A DNA stretch of 64,000 bases from Huiozyma naganishii CBS 8797 (GCF_000348985.1 NC_035928.1:558001-622000); one strand, 5' to 3'. Shown: positions 1 to 9,902, counted from the first letter of the stretch. Notes: generated by a model from the letters alone, not told the origin. A program made the numbers and translations.

Positions 1-1
1 T

Positions 2-2398
2 ATCATTATCTGGGATTTAGTTTCTGAAGTCGGTATCTGTAAATTGAGATCCCACAAAGACAGAATTAGTGATTTATACGTTGACGATGACTTCAATTGG
101 CTATTGAGTGTATCGAAGGATGGTCTTATAAAGGTTTGGGACTTGAAGACTAACCAGTGTGTGGAAACTCACATTGCCCATACTGGGGAATGTTGGTCGC
201 TTGGGATTAAAGATGATGTTGTGATCACCACTTCCAACACTTCTCAAATTAAATTATGGAGTCTGGATTTGGACGGTGAAGTTGGGTCCAAGTTGATAGA
301 GAAAGGTGTTTACGAGAAACAAAGTAAACAACGCGGCACATCAGTCAAATTCATTGAAAACTCGTCTGGCGTAGCCTTCTTTGCAATTGGTAATGCCGAT
401 AAAACTATTGAAATCTTCAGAATCAGGCCACAGGAAGAAATCACGAGAGCACTAAAGAAAAGGGAGAAAAGACTGAAAGAAAAGGGCATGGAGGATGAGG
501 ATATACAACAGAATATTAAAGAATCATTTGTCTCTACGATGATGCATTCCTTTCAAACTGTGAGATCCGCCTTTAAATTGAAGTCTTTCTCGTGGACCTT
601 TGCAACAAACTCGAAGCTCGAACTTGTCGCGACAACTTCAAGCAATACCATCGAGTACTACACGATAGCCTATGAAAAGAGAGAGCCAACTCAGCCAGCC
701 CCTAATAGACTGTACACTATAGAACTTCAAGGTTTAAGAACGGACATACGTGCCACTGACATTAGCGATGACAACATGTTACTGGCCACTGCGTCCAATG
801 GACTGTTGAAAATCTGGAATCTGAGAACCAAACAGTGTATTAGAACTTTTGACTGTGGCTATGCATTGACGTGTAAATTTCTACCAGGTGGGTTACTTGT
901 AATTTTAGGTACAAGGAACGGTGAGTTGCAACTCTTTGACCTGGCGTCATCCACCCAAATTGAAAATATAGAGGGGGCGCACGACGCCGCCATATGGTCT
1001 TTGGATCTCACAAGTAATGGTAAGAGGCTGGTCACCGGTTCTGCTGATAAGACTGTGAAGTTTTGGGATTTCCAATTAGAGCAGCTCCCAATAGAGGGCA
1101 CTAGTGGCAAATCGGAGTCCAAATTAACTTTAAACCACGATACAACTCTCGAGTTGAATGATGACGTGCTATGCGTTAAGATTTCGCCCGAAGATAAACA
1201 TTTGGCGGTCTCTTTACTTGATAACACTGTCAAAATATTCTTCCTAGACACCATGAAATTTTTCTTGAGTTTGTACGGGCACAAGCTTCCTGTTTTATCT
1301 ATCGACATATCGTTTGATTCTAAAATGGTTATAACGTCTTCTGCGGATAAGAACATTAAGATTTGGGGTCTTGACTTTGGTGATTGTCACAAGTCCTTAT
1401 TCGCACATCAAGATTCAATCATGAACGTTAAGTTCCTACCGGAATCACATAACTTTTTCAGTTGTTCAAAGGATGGTCAGGTGAAATACTGGGATGGTGA
1501 CAAGTTTGAATGTGTCCAAAAGTTGGTGAGTCACCAAAGTGAAGTGTGGTGCCTCGCCATGGGCCTAGATGGTTCATTTGTTGTTTCCACATCTCATGAC
1601 CATAGTATCAGGATATGGCAGGAGACTGAAGATCAGGTTTTCCTGGAGGAAGAAAGGGAAAAAGAAATGGAGGAACAGTACGAGGAAACTTTGTTGAACT
1701 CGTTGGAGGAGGGGACCGGGGATGATGCATTCAAGAAGGATAGTGTGGACGGAGAGGGCGACGAGGCGACTGACGTTCACAAGCAAACCATAGAGTCGTT
1801 GAAAGCTAACGAAAAACTGATGGACGCACTAGACCTAGGTTTGACTGAGATTGAAGCGATGGAGAGGTACAACAGTGACATGGCACTTTGGAAGAAGAAG
1901 AAGATTGGTTCTGAAATGCCCGTCAAACCGTCAGGTAATGCTGTGCTGCTAGCGGTCAAGAAGTCGCCCGAGCAGTACATTATGGAAACGCTGGCAAGAA
2001 TCAAACCGTCGCAACTGGAGGACGCGTTGCTGATCCTGCCGTTCTCGTACGTGCTAAAATTTTTGAAATTCATCGATATAGTGTTGAAGAACAAGAAAAT
2101 GTTGCACAACTATCTCGCTTTGATCTGCAAAAACCTGTTTTTCATCGTGAGAACGAACCATAAGGAACTAATCTCGCAGAAGAATGAGGAATTGAAGTTA
2201 CAAATCACGCGGGTGAAGCAAGAACTCAGAAACACGCTGAAGCAGAACGAGGACGCCCTCGGGTTCAACATCCAGGGGCTCAAATTCATCAAGCAGCAAT
2301 GGGATTTGAAGCATAATTTCGAGTTCGTCGACGAGTACGACCAACGCATACAAGAGGAGAAGAAGGCGAAGAAGAGAATTTTTGAAACTTTGGTCTGA
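2..2398 (+). CDS. DIP2: Dip2/Utp12, U3 snoRNP (SSU processome) WD-repeat protein, 5' partial
   Basis: The reading frame is already open at base 2 and no start codon is in the window, so the N-terminus is missing. 798 residues are present; the S. cerevisiae protein is about 943, so roughly 145 are lost off the left edge. Tandem WD40 units fill the first two thirds (for example WDLKTNQCVETHIAH, VKFWDF, IKIWGLDFGDCHKSLFAH). An acidic Glu/Lys linker follows near residues 550-620, and the last ~120 residues form the Utp12 helical region. Family role: a subunit of the UTP-B module of the 90S pre-ribosome, needed in the nucleolus for 18S rRNA processing. ZRT2 follows on the opposite strand after 227 bp, as in S. 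cerevisiae YLR129W-YLR130C. Confidence 0.95.
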   Translation: MIIWDLVSEVGICKLRSHKDRISDLYVDDDFNWLLSVSKDGLIKVWDLKTNQCVETHIAHTGECWSLGIKDDVVITTSNTSQIKLWSLDLDGEVGSKLIEKGVYEKQSKQRGTSVKFIENSSGVAFFAIGNADKTIEIFRIRPQEEITRALKKREKRLKEKGMEDEDIQQNIKESFVSTMMHSFQTVRSAFKLKSFSWTFATNSKLELVATTSSNTIEYYTIAYEKREPTQPAPNRLYTIELQGLRTDIRATDISDDNMLLATASNGLLKIWNLRTKQCIRTFDCGYALTCKFLPGGLLVILGTRNGELQLFDLASSTQIENIEGAHDAAIWSLDLTSNGKRLVTGSADKTVKFWDFQLEQLPIEGTSGKSESKLTLNHDTTLELNDDVLCVKISPEDKHLAVSLLDNTVKIFFLDTMKFFLSLYGHKLPVLSIDISFDSKMVITSSADKNIKIWGLDFGDCHKSLFAHQDSIMNVKFLPESHNFFSCSKDGQVKYWDGDKFECVQKLVSHQSEVWCLAMGLDGSFVVSTSHDHSIRIWQETEDQVFLEEEREKEMEEQYEETLLNSLEEGTGDDAFKKDSVDGEGDEATDVHKQTIESLKANEKLMDALDLGLTEIEAMERYNSDMALWKKKKIGSEMPVKPSGNAVLLAVKKSPEQYIMETLARIKPSQLEDALLILPFSYVLKFLKFIDIVLKNKKMLHNYLALICKNLFFIVRTNHKELISQKNEELKLQITRVKQELRNTLKQNEDALGFNIQGLKFIKQQWDLKHNFEFVDEYDQRIQEEKKAKKRIFETLV

Positions 2399-2625
2399 GT
2401 GCATGTGCCCTCATCGTATATATTTGTATAATATCATCAATAACACCGCTGCATTAGAGAGATGTGCTACTCTGGGAACAAAAGCTTGACTGCGATTAGT
2501 TGAGGCGATGGAAAACCACGGTTAAATAAATAAATAAATATGTATATGAAGAGGTCATTAGATAAGGTCATGAATGGGAAGATACTATAGTAAAGTAGCA
2601 GGGTTCTAAAGTGGTGAGGGAAAGC

Positions 2626-3837
2626 TTACGCCCATTTCCCCAGTAGAGCCATTAATCCAGCGCCGAGACACATGATGAAGTATGCGTATAGCATTTTCTT
2701 CAAGCCACCAGGGCCCTTAAACTGATTTGAGAACAGGAATTCGTGGGCCATGAGCTCTACAAGCCCTGTGTAGATGAGGATCCCTGACGAGATCGCGTCG
2801 AAGACCCCATTGGCAATCAGTGATTTCCTGGATCCGGGAACCCACGAGTGCCTCACGCCAATCCCTATGGCCACTGCGATCGGCGACGTCAGCATGAACG
2901 CGAGTCCCATGAGCCACGGCGTGTTCTTCCTGTTCTCTGGCCAATTTGTCTCTGCGACTCTCGTGCCCAGTCCAAGCCCTTCGAACATTTGGTGGAAAGT
3001 CAGCACGATGAACAACGTTTCAAACTCTTCCCCTGAAACGGAGAGGGACAACCCGACGAACACCGAATGGAAAATGATCCCTGCCTCCAAGATTGTGACT
3101 GCCACGATCTGGTTCAAGTATTGCTCTTTGTCCTGCTCCTGCACGGGCGTCCCCAATTGGCTTGGGTCCTGGTGTTCCGTATCGTGAGCAAAATGGTCCT
3201 TCCCTGGTATCGTTGGCTCCAGTTCCGTGCTCGTCAAGTTAGCATAGTCCCTTGTCGATGGAACCGTGGTAATCCCCTGAGAGAGATCGACCTCTTGCTC
3301 GAATTTGTCCTTTATGAACAACTCTCCCTTCTGCGAGTCGACAATTTCACGTTGTTTACTCACACTGAACTCGGAGTCATCGTCGTCCCCGTACACACTG
3401 TCAGCCCCACCGTGAGACTCATGACTATCACCTAGAGACTTGCTTATGAAATGATGCGAGACAATCTCCGTGAAAAACAGCATGAACAGGGACATGAGGC
3501 AGATACCGAATGCCCACGGGTACTCTGCGAAAGTGCCTCCGAGACAGGGGTCCCCCAGGGCCTCACTAGCCGGCTGCAGCAAGTGTATAAACGCTGTAGC
3601 GACGATCACCCCAGACCCGAAGAACTTAGCGATGAAGAAACACCAGTCCGGCAGCCGTATGAACGAGTACCGGGAGGCCATGATTGGGAAAAACACACCG
3701 ACCCCAGAGGATATCAGGATAATAAACACCGCCAGGATGCGCAGTCCGTTGTGTCCATTGTATGAATTAGACACCGCGCAGGCAACGACATCGTCGTCGT
3801 CCCTTGGAAGCAACGCTGCAAACGCAAGATCCAGCAT
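2626..3837 (-). CDS. ZRT2: Zrt2-like ZIP family plasma-membrane zinc transporter
   Basis: 403-residue ZIP transporter with about eight predicted membrane segments. Three lie at about 32-55, 67-90 and 107-128. A long acidic, His-containing cytosolic loop (about 135-240, including HESHGG) follows, then the C-terminal membrane segments. The signature residues are present: HSVFVG (257-262) and HQMFEG (282-287), which in this family line the metal pathway. Family role: import of Zn2+ at the plasma membrane. The assignment to ZRT2 rather than ZRT1 rests on gene order (DIP2-ZRT2-ACE2 equals YLR129W-YLR131C). The ATG at 3837 gives a normal-length N-terminus. Two Zap1-type sites lie upstream, consistent with zinc-responsive control. 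Confidence 0.92.
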   Translation of the reverse strand: MLDLAFAALLPRDDDDVVACAVSNSYNGHNGLRILAVFIILISSGVGVFFPIMASRYSFIRLPDWCFFIAKFFGSGVIVATAFIHLLQPASEALGDPCLGGTFAEYPWAFGICLMSLFMLFFTEIVSHHFISKSLGDSHESHGGADSVYGDDDDSEFSVSKQREIVDSQKGELFIKDKFEQEVDLSQGITTVPSTRDYANLTSTELEPTIPGKDHFAHDTEHQDPSQLGTPVQEQDKEQYLNQIVAVTILEAGIIFHSVFVGLSLSVSGEEFETLFIVLTFHQMFEGLGLGTRVAETNWPENRKNTPWLMGLAFMLTSPIAVAIGIGVRHSWVPGSRKSLIANGVFDAISSGILIYTGLVELMAHEFLFSNQFKGPGGLKKMLYAYFIMCLGAGLMALLGKWA

Positions 3838-4011
3838 TGAGGGCTTCTATGAATGTGATCTGCGTTTGTTCCCCTCCGTGTTGGAAAAGAACAGTAGAGG
3901 AAGTGCGGTACAGTCAATGCAGGCGGACTAACAGATGTGAGACAAGTGAAACATGTGTGTATACCTTAGAGAGACATTCTCGCTGAACAGTCCCGGCAGC
4001 TTCTCCTGCTT

Positions 4012-4080
4012 CTATTATAACCCTCAAGGTCCTTTTCGAAGTGAACAAAAATTTTTCACTCACTGCAGCACCCTCGAGGT
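4012..4080 (-). promoter_or_regulatory. Pair of zinc-responsive elements and TATA box of ZRT2
   Basis: ACCCTCAAGGT (4020-4030) and ACCCTCGAGGT (4070-4080) both fit the Zap1 zinc-responsive element ACCYTNARGGT. They sit 183 and 233 bp upstream of the ZRT2 ATG. A TATA-like TTATAATAG (minus strand, about 4012-4020) directly abuts the nearer site. A half site ACCTT occurs at 3963-3967, between TATA and the ATG, where S. cerevisiae ZRT2 has its low-affinity repressive element; that resemblance is weak. The rest of the 397-bp gap between ZRT2 and the ACE2 stop shows only a stress-type AGGGG near 4134. Confidence 0.75.
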
Positions 4081-4234
4081 TAACGCGGAAATGCTGCGGT
4101 TTTTCCGGTGATTTTTCCGGTTCCTGGAAAAATAAGGGGAGCTGATGATGATATAAGCGATATTTGATTACATGGATGTGGGGTGGTGGGTTTATCCCTC
4201 GGATGCCCCGCAGTGGTTACACAGTTTCTTGGCA

Positions 4235-6436
4235 TTATTCCATATCGCTGAGTCCCGATGGTGGTGAGGGTGTGAGCATCATGGACGCGTTGTTGTTGCT
4301 GTTGTGTTCACTACTGGAGTTCCCAAAGAGTTCCGTGATAAGGTTCTCGCTGTCTTCACTGTTGTGGGAGTCCGGCCGGCCTGCAAACTCGCGTTCCAGA
4401 CGGCTTGCGACGTAGTCCTCGTGGGCCTGGTCACGGTGGTCCTTCGTCGGAGACGCTAGTTTGCTCGGCGAGGTGGTATATTTGTTCGGCGACGCGGTGC
4501 GTTTCGTCACGGACCCGCCGCAAGTCGCTTTACTCCGGTGTCGTTCCAGTCGGTCTTGGTCCACATACCGCTTGTTGCAACTCGGGCATGTAAAAGTCTT
4601 GCCCGTGTGGCCTTTCTTGTGTCGTACAAGGTCGTGGTTCCTGACAAAGGCTTTCTCGCAACCAGGGTAATCGCACGTGTAAGGACGGTCCTGCAAATGT
4701 GTTTGAATATGTGAACGGACATTGTACCGTCTCTTGAATGTCTTGTCACAGTTAGGATACAGACACGCAAACATCCTGTCCGGCAGTTCCTTCACGTACT
4801 GGTCAATACACCCGCGCGGGAGCGTCGTGGGTTTCCGCGTGATCCGGATAGGACCAGTGTGCGGCTCAACTGGGGCAGGCATCTGCGAGCTCACTTCAAG
4901 ATCACCGCCCGCTCCGTACACGGTCCGTAGCGGGGATGATGTTGGTGTCCTTATGGGAGAGAGACCTTCCGCACGCGTGTGCGACAGTGCCGATGGAGGA
5001 CTTAGTAAGGGTGTGTCGCAATTGTTTATCACAAACTCTGGTTGCTGCTTCACAGGTGTGTGGTGGAACACATGTTTCCGAGGCACGCTACTCTGTAGGT
5101 TCCCAGGCTGTTGGCCCTTCACGGGTGTGTTATCAGCAGAGGCCGCTATCGTGGGGAGAACGTCTACATTCCTTGACAGATGGTCCGGCTTGTTCCCCAT
5201 TTGTAACCCGAGACCCACCAACCCAGAGGAATATCCATGTGTGTATTCAGAGTCACCAGCTTCACTCTGTTGCGGTATCGTCGACACGGTGGACAGCGTC
5301 GATTCCTTCTTGTTGTGTGCTCTTGAGGAAAATAGACCGTTCTGCTTTGGCGTATTGAGCGAGAAATCGATCCCAGGAGAATTGATGGCATGTAAAAAGG
5401 GACACAGATTGGTGTTTCCACTCTTGTTCTCACTACTCAACCTCTGAAATATATTGGGGATTTCTTTGTCACCATTAACTGCGTTTAACGTCGAGTCCGC
5501 AGGGGAAATCCCGTGGTGGTCTTTTGGATCAACAATACTCAAAAAGTTTCTGGAGCTGTCCCTGTTACTGGATCTTTTCCGCGGGGACCCGTTCACGGAT
5601 ATCGTCGAAGTTGGTGGTGAGATCATTGGTGGAGGGAACTGGTACCTCCCATCTGCAGAATTACTAGTCACAATTAAAGCATGTGCCTCAGCGTCGTTTT
5701 CAGGGAGCCGAACGGGAGTCCGCAACGACTTCGTAGGGGATGTTGCTGCGCTGTTGCTAATGAGTTGCTGCGTGGCCAATTGCTCTTGTAGTACTCGTTG
5801 TAATTGATCCTGCTGCAATTGGTTCATTTTCAATTGCTCCTCTAATTTCTTGTTAACCTCCCGTTGTCTCTCCAACGCCAACCTCAACTCTTCCTGCTGT
5901 TTCAAAATCAGTTGATTCACCTCACTGTTGTTCCCCTTTGGTTTCGATTCGACATGGGACTGATGGTTGACCGTATCCATAATAGCTGGGTCCCTGGACA
6001 TATTTAAAATGTTTTTCTGCAAACTGGAGATACTCAGAGTCTTGTTATGGTTTGCAAACCCAAAATTTGCTGTACCACTCAGCCCACGTTTATGAGAGAT
6101 GGATTTCCTTGGCCCGCATTGCTGCTGTGGTTGAGGATTAGAGTTCCCAGAACTCATCCAATTCATGTCCGAGTTACCTTCTTCATTCGTGGGGAGCATT
6201 GGGATATCTAGATCCTGTAACTCCTCAGTCAGCAGCTTGTCAATTTCATAATAGTTCATGTCAAAGATATTTTCATCCGAGTTTGGTGGGAACATGAGAT
6301 CGTTTGTGTTCGCGGAAGCAAAATCGTAGTTCGTATTGTCCGTGTTCCCCTGTCCTCTGTCGTCGCTATGTCGGGCGTTCTCCTGCCGGACCACGTCTCT
6401 AGGGTTGATGTTCCACGGATCAAGTAAAGTATCCAT
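4235..6436 (-). CDS. ACE2: Ace2 C2H2 zinc-finger transcription factor (daughter-cell separation genes)
   Basis: 733 residues from the ATG at 6436. That start gives MDTLLDPWNINP, which aligns with the Ace2 N-terminus. An in-frame ATG at 6445 adds three residues, and the open frame continues to about 6574 without a better start. Features in order: an N-terminal segment with NYYEIDKLLTEELQDLDIPM; HKRGLSGTA, which fits the Cbk1 phosphorylation consensus HxRxxS; a Gln/Glu-rich coiled coil near 175-235; and the HVFHHTPVK motif. Two canonical C2H2 fingers and a third CxxC-type finger span about 556-639, followed by Ser-Pro/Thr-Pro sites near a basic tract (CDK-type nuclear-localisation control). Family role: activates G1-specific genes in daughter nuclei. 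Gene order supports ACE2 over its duplicate SWI5. Confidence 0.93.
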   Translation of the reverse strand: MDTLLDPWNINPRDVVRQENARHSDDRGQGNTDNTNYDFASANTNDLMFPPNSDENIFDMNYYEIDKLLTEELQDLDIPMLPTNEEGNSDMNWMSSGNSNPQPQQQCGPRKSISHKRGLSGTANFGFANHNKTLSISSLQKNILNMSRDPAIMDTVNHQSHVESKPKGNNSEVNQLILKQQEELRLALERQREVNKKLEEQLKMNQLQQDQLQRVLQEQLATQQLISNSAATSPTKSLRTPVRLPENDAEAHALIVTSNSADGRYQFPPPMISPPTSTISVNGSPRKRSSNRDSSRNFLSIVDPKDHHGISPADSTLNAVNGDKEIPNIFQRLSSENKSGNTNLCPFLHAINSPGIDFSLNTPKQNGLFSSRAHNKKESTLSTVSTIPQQSEAGDSEYTHGYSSGLVGLGLQMGNKPDHLSRNVDVLPTIAASADNTPVKGQQPGNLQSSVPRKHVFHHTPVKQQPEFVINNCDTPLLSPPSALSHTRAEGLSPIRTPTSSPLRTVYGAGGDLEVSSQMPAPVEPHTGPIRITRKPTTLPRGCIDQYVKELPDRMFACLYPNCDKTFKRRYNVRSHIQTHLQDRPYTCDYPGCEKAFVRNHDLVRHKKGHTGKTFTCPSCNKRYVDQDRLERHRSKATCGGSVTKRTASPNKYTTSPSKLASPTKDHRDQAHEDYVASRLEREFAGRPDSHNSEDSENLITELFGNSSSEHNSNNNASMMLTPSPPSGLSDME

Positions 6437-6629
6437 GTCGCCCATTGCTAGACTTGTTCTTGAACCTCTTTGCAAAATCAATTGGGATATATATTTGCTT
6501 TGTTCAAGATCACACTCAACAACCGTACAACTGCAACCCTTGCTAGTGTAGAACACTAGAGGAGGAAACTTCAAGCTGCGAACTTTAGAGTGCCCTCGAG
6601 GTATTTGATCAATACGTATATAATTTTTT

Positions 6630-6655
6630 TATTTACCGTTTTCCCCTTTGGGTAA
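6630..6655 (-). promoter_or_regulatory. Mcm1 site with adjacent forkhead site in the ACE2 promoter
   Basis: Bases 6640-6655 read TTTCCCCTTTGGGTAA, a full match to the Mcm1 palindrome TTWCCN6GGWAA. A forkhead core GTAAATA (minus strand) lies at 6630-6636, separated by three bases. This is the arrangement of Mcm1-Fkh2-Ndd1 promoters of the CLB2 cluster, to which ACE2 and SWI5 belong in S. cerevisiae. A TATA-like TATATA sits on the ACE2-proximal side (about 6617-6622). The rest of the 356-bp gap down to the USB1 stop (6793) contains one ZRE-like GCCCTCGAGGT (6592-6602) and nothing else I recognise. Confidence 0.7.
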
Positions 6656-6792
6656 AGCATTTGGAGGAACGTTCATGAAGAGGTCGGTTTGAGGTCCCGG
6701 TATTCGAGCTCCATGCCTCGTAGCTTGAGCCACGAAGTTCTGCGACTGCGAGGGGGTCAATTTACCGTTTGTTATGGGGGTCGCACGCTGGT

Positions 6793-7617
6793 TTAGCGAT
6801 GCGGTAGCTTGATTGTTATGTATGAGCGGTTTTTGTCCAAATTGAAGCTGTCTGCGGAAAATGTAGTAATGGGCGAGTATTCATATGGAGGTCCTGCGGT
6901 AATTTCAGGATCCTGTAGTATACTGCGTTTAGTCTTCGCAATGGACATGTGTGCGGTTTTGGAAAACTTGGCAAAAAAATTGCCATAAGTGTTACCGGAT
7001 GGCGACACGCCTTTGAGAGCTTCTTCTATGACGCTGCTCAGAGAGTTTAACGCGGGCAACGACTCTTTACTTACCTTTAATGCAAGGAAGGCTGCGTCCT
7101 GCTGTTTCGAGAATAAGACGGCCGGTTGAGTATCGAATTTGAGATGGAACGGTTTCACTGTATTAGACCTGTTCACACTCTCCCTTAAAGTCTCGAAAAA
7201 CCGGTCTCTTTCCTTGTCATCATTAAAATACAAATTGGGCGACAGAGAGACGTGCAACAGTCTCGGTGACCCCAGCTCCGTATGAAATAGAGGCTCGAAT
7301 ACGATCCTCTGCCCGCTGAACTCTCGCGCCAGCCATCGGTTGTACTGCGAGATATACCGCGCCAGATCATATCTCTCCGCCGTGCTCGGCTTCCACTCTA
7401 AATACAAAAACGAAGTCCATCTGCCTAAAAGGTGCATCTTCATCGCATACTTCGACACGCTCGGCTCAATGTGGTATTTCCCAGCAATTTCACTGGGCAC
7501 GCGAGGCAGGAGCAACTTCTCGGTTGCTGTTCCACTGCTCTCACGGACGTCTACACTACTTTCTGACTCGGTATCGTTGTCACTGCTCGAACTGTAGTTG
7601 TCTTTCAAAGCATCCAT
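6793..7617 (-). CDS. USB1: Usb1/Mpn1, U6 snRNA 3'-end 3'-5' phosphodiesterase
   Basis: 274 residues from the ATG at 7617 (MDALKDNYSSSSDND). The open frame extends 27 codons further upstream, but an acidic-serine start is typical of this family and the total matches the usual ~290. It carries the two HxS motifs of 2H phosphoesterases: HVS at 122-124 and HMS at 223-225. Family role: trims the oligo(U) tail of U6 snRNA in the nucleus and protects it from decay. The gene is divergent from CKI1 across 275 bp, matching YLR132C-YLR133W. Confidence 0.88.
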   Translation of the reverse strand: MDALKDNYSSSSDNDTESESSVDVRESSGTATEKLLLPRVPSEIAGKYHIEPSVSKYAMKMHLLGRWTSFLYLEWKPSTAERYDLARYISQYNRWLAREFSGQRIVFEPLFHTELGSPRLLHVSLSPNLYFNDDKERDRFFETLRESVNRSNTVKPFHLKFDTQPAVLFSKQQDAAFLALKVSKESLPALNSLSSVIEEALKGVSPSGNTYGNFFAKFSKTAHMSIAKTKRSILQDPEITAGPPYEYSPITTFSADSFNLDKNRSYITIKLPHR

Positions 7618-7624
7618 GTGAATG
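7615..7624 (+). promoter_or_regulatory. Candidate inositol-sensitive element (UASINO) between USB1 and CKI1
   Basis: CATGTGAATG matches eight of the ten bases of the Ino2-Ino4 element CATGTGAAAT. It lies 269 bp upstream of the CKI1 ATG and overlaps the USB1 start codon. CKI1 of S. cerevisiae is inositol-regulated, which makes the site plausible. A single site overlapping a start codon is weak evidence. Confidence 0.35.
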
Positions 7625-7892
7625 AACGAAAGCGGGGAAAGAGAGCAGTAGTGAAACAGCGTAACGGCAACAGCTACCGGCGTCCCGAACGGTCCCAAGT
7701 CGCTCTACCCACCGATGCTCAAGATCTCGTTTTGGCGCAGTAAAAAATTCAATCAATTTGACTGAGGGAAACGGCTGCTTCAACAGCAAAAAATATGACA
7801 GTTTGACAGAAACCGTTGGGCGTCTACAAACAGCGTATTGTTCAGTCGTGACAACTCCCGCTCCCTCTGGATCATTTAGTCGTTATTATAGC

Positions 7893-9701
7893 ATGCCGCA
7901 GAACACGAAGACCGTCTCCAAATACGCTACTTTGCGGCGCAAATCTCGCTCGGGGTCTAGTTCTGGATCCTCTTCGAGAAGACCCTCATTGACTCGTAAA
8001 AGGTCTTCCCAACGACTTATACGGACCATCAGCGTAGAGACTGAAATGAGCAATTTGTCCGTCTTAGATTCAGATGATACGAACGCGGGACCTGTCTCGG
8101 ACCTCGATGGGCAAAATGTGGGAAATGAACATTCTCGCCCGCAATCGGCGACTGACACGGACGGTAGCAGCGTCCTGCCGGCGCTTTCAAGTATCAAAAT
8201 TTCCAGTAACGGTCCGTCAGGCAGCATATTTGAATCTATAGCAGTGCCCTTCATCAAGGCTTCCTTGGACACAAGTCTGCCAGATGACTATCTCAGGGAA
8301 GACATCTTGAATATGATACAATCCTTAAAAATCCCCAGATGGTATCGTCGTGGAGCCGCCAAACCATCCTGCGACAGCAGCAAGATGGAACTAGTCAAGA
8401 TTAAGGGTGCAATGACAAACGCTATTTTCAAGATCAGCTACCCGCACCTACCATCGTTGCTTCTTAGGGCCTATGGTAAGAACAACAGTTCTATTATCGA
8501 CAGGGAGTATGAGCTGGCAATCCTAGCAAGACTATCCGCCAGAAACATTGGTCCATCGCTATACGGTTGTTTCGATAATGGTAGGTTTGAACAATTTTTG
8601 GAAAACGCCACGACGCTTACAAGAGACGATATTCGGGACTGGAAAACTTCCCAACGTATTGCTAGAAGAATGAAGGAACTGCACAGCGGTGTGCCATTGC
8701 TGACAGCTGAAATGAATGGGGGGGCTAGTTGCTGGAAAAAGATTGATAAATGGATCAAACTGATTGACTCGCACCCAGGGTGGACTTCAGTCGATAGAAA
8801 CATTCAATCCTTCTTGAAATGTCAAAATTGGGTGACTTTTAAAGACACAGTGGAAAAATATCGCAGCTGGCTGTTCAGCAAATACGATGCTCATATTCCT
8901 TTGGTGTTTTGTCATAACGATGCCCAATACGGTAACCTGCTATTCAGTGCTCCCGTTATCAACACAGATTTCATTTCTCCTGCTGGTTCAATTTCAAGCA
9001 TCACAAGAGCTTCTTCTTCAGCATCTTTATTCCCCTCAGACTCAAATGTCTTTCTTGACAAAATTATCAACCCAACCACTCAAGAACAAATTCAAGATAA
9101 GAAACTGGTTGTCATTGATTTTGAGTACGCAGGCGCAAACCCTGCAGCTTACGACCTAGCTAACCATTTAACCGAGTGGATGTACAATTACAGTGGCTCC
9201 GAACCTTGGAAATGTTCAGAGGAACATTTCCCAACAAAGGAGCAGTTCTTAAATTTCCTATATTCTTACGTTTCGCATCTGAAGGGGGTTGCTCAAAAGA
9301 CGGCCAACAAAGAAATTGACAAAGAAGTGAGGTACTACTATAACGAGATTTTAAGGTGGAGAGCCACAGTTCAACTCTTCTGGTGTCTTTGGGCCATTAT
9401 TCAATGTGGTCAACTGGGTCAGGAAGCCTTGTCAGGTAATGATGGAACAGAGGAACAGGAGGGCATAAACGGCGAAAAATATATTATCACCATTGATGAT
9501 ACAGATACCAAAGAATCCAGTCCCCAAGGGAATTTAGACGGAGAATCGGAGGGGGTTGATATCGAAACGTTCGATTATACCATGTACTCAGCAGATAAAA
9601 TTTCCGTCTTCTGGGGTGACCTAATTCAAAGTTCTATAGTAAGCGAAAGCGCGTGTTTTTCGCCTCAAGATGTCAAATATCTAAATAACAACCCAATATA
9701 G
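7893..9701 (+). CDS. CKI1: Cki1 choline kinase
   Basis: 602 residues from the ATG at 7893; the frame is open upstream to 7758 but contains no earlier ATG. The N-terminal ~70 residues are Ser/Arg-rich with RRPS and RKRSS, good protein kinase A sites like those known in S. cerevisiae Cki1. The catalytic part has the Brenner phosphotransferase motif HNDAQYGN (from residue 341) and the choline kinase motif beginning VVIDFEYAGANP (Asp about 409). Two Ser-rich or acidic insertions, near 360-390 and 530-560, are also seen in the family. Role: phosphorylates choline with ATP in the cytosol, the first step of the CDP-choline route to phosphatidylcholine. No PDC gene lies between CKI1 and SLX4. Confidence 0.95.
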   Translation: MPQNTKTVSKYATLRRKSRSGSSSGSSSRRPSLTRKRSSQRLIRTISVETEMSNLSVLDSDDTNAGPVSDLDGQNVGNEHSRPQSATDTDGSSVLPALSSIKISSNGPSGSIFESIAVPFIKASLDTSLPDDYLREDILNMIQSLKIPRWYRRGAAKPSCDSSKMELVKIKGAMTNAIFKISYPHLPSLLLRAYGKNNSSIIDREYELAILARLSARNIGPSLYGCFDNGRFEQFLENATTLTRDDIRDWKTSQRIARRMKELHSGVPLLTAEMNGGASCWKKIDKWIKLIDSHPGWTSVDRNIQSFLKCQNWVTFKDTVEKYRSWLFSKYDAHIPLVFCHNDAQYGNLLFSAPVINTDFISPAGSISSITRASSSASLFPSDSNVFLDKIINPTTQEQIQDKKLVVIDFEYAGANPAAYDLANHLTEWMYNYSGSEPWKCSEEHFPTKEQFLNFLYSYVSHLKGVAQKTANKEIDKEVRYYYNEILRWRATVQLFWCLWAIIQCGQLGQEALSGNDGTEEQEGINGEKYIITIDDTDTKESSPQGNLDGESEGVDIETFDYTMYSADKISVFWGDLIQSSIVSESACFSPQDVKYLNNNPI

Positions 9702-9902
9702 CTCAATCATTCTATCTCTGTCCCATGTAATGTGCTGACTCGGCCAGCTCTATCCAGAATTACCTTTTCCTTTTTTGTATAACATAAACTGTTTATAAGA
9801 ACAGAACGTAATTTTCGTTACTTCTCAGATCTAACAGGAACCCAAATCGGTCAAAACGCGTGGAACTGGGGAAGGAAGGTGGAGCAAGAGGTGGCACGGC
9901 AT

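Noticed and set aside
4722..5447. 241-codon + strand frame opposite ACE2
   Set aside because: Shadow of ACE2; no similarity to any protein family known to me.
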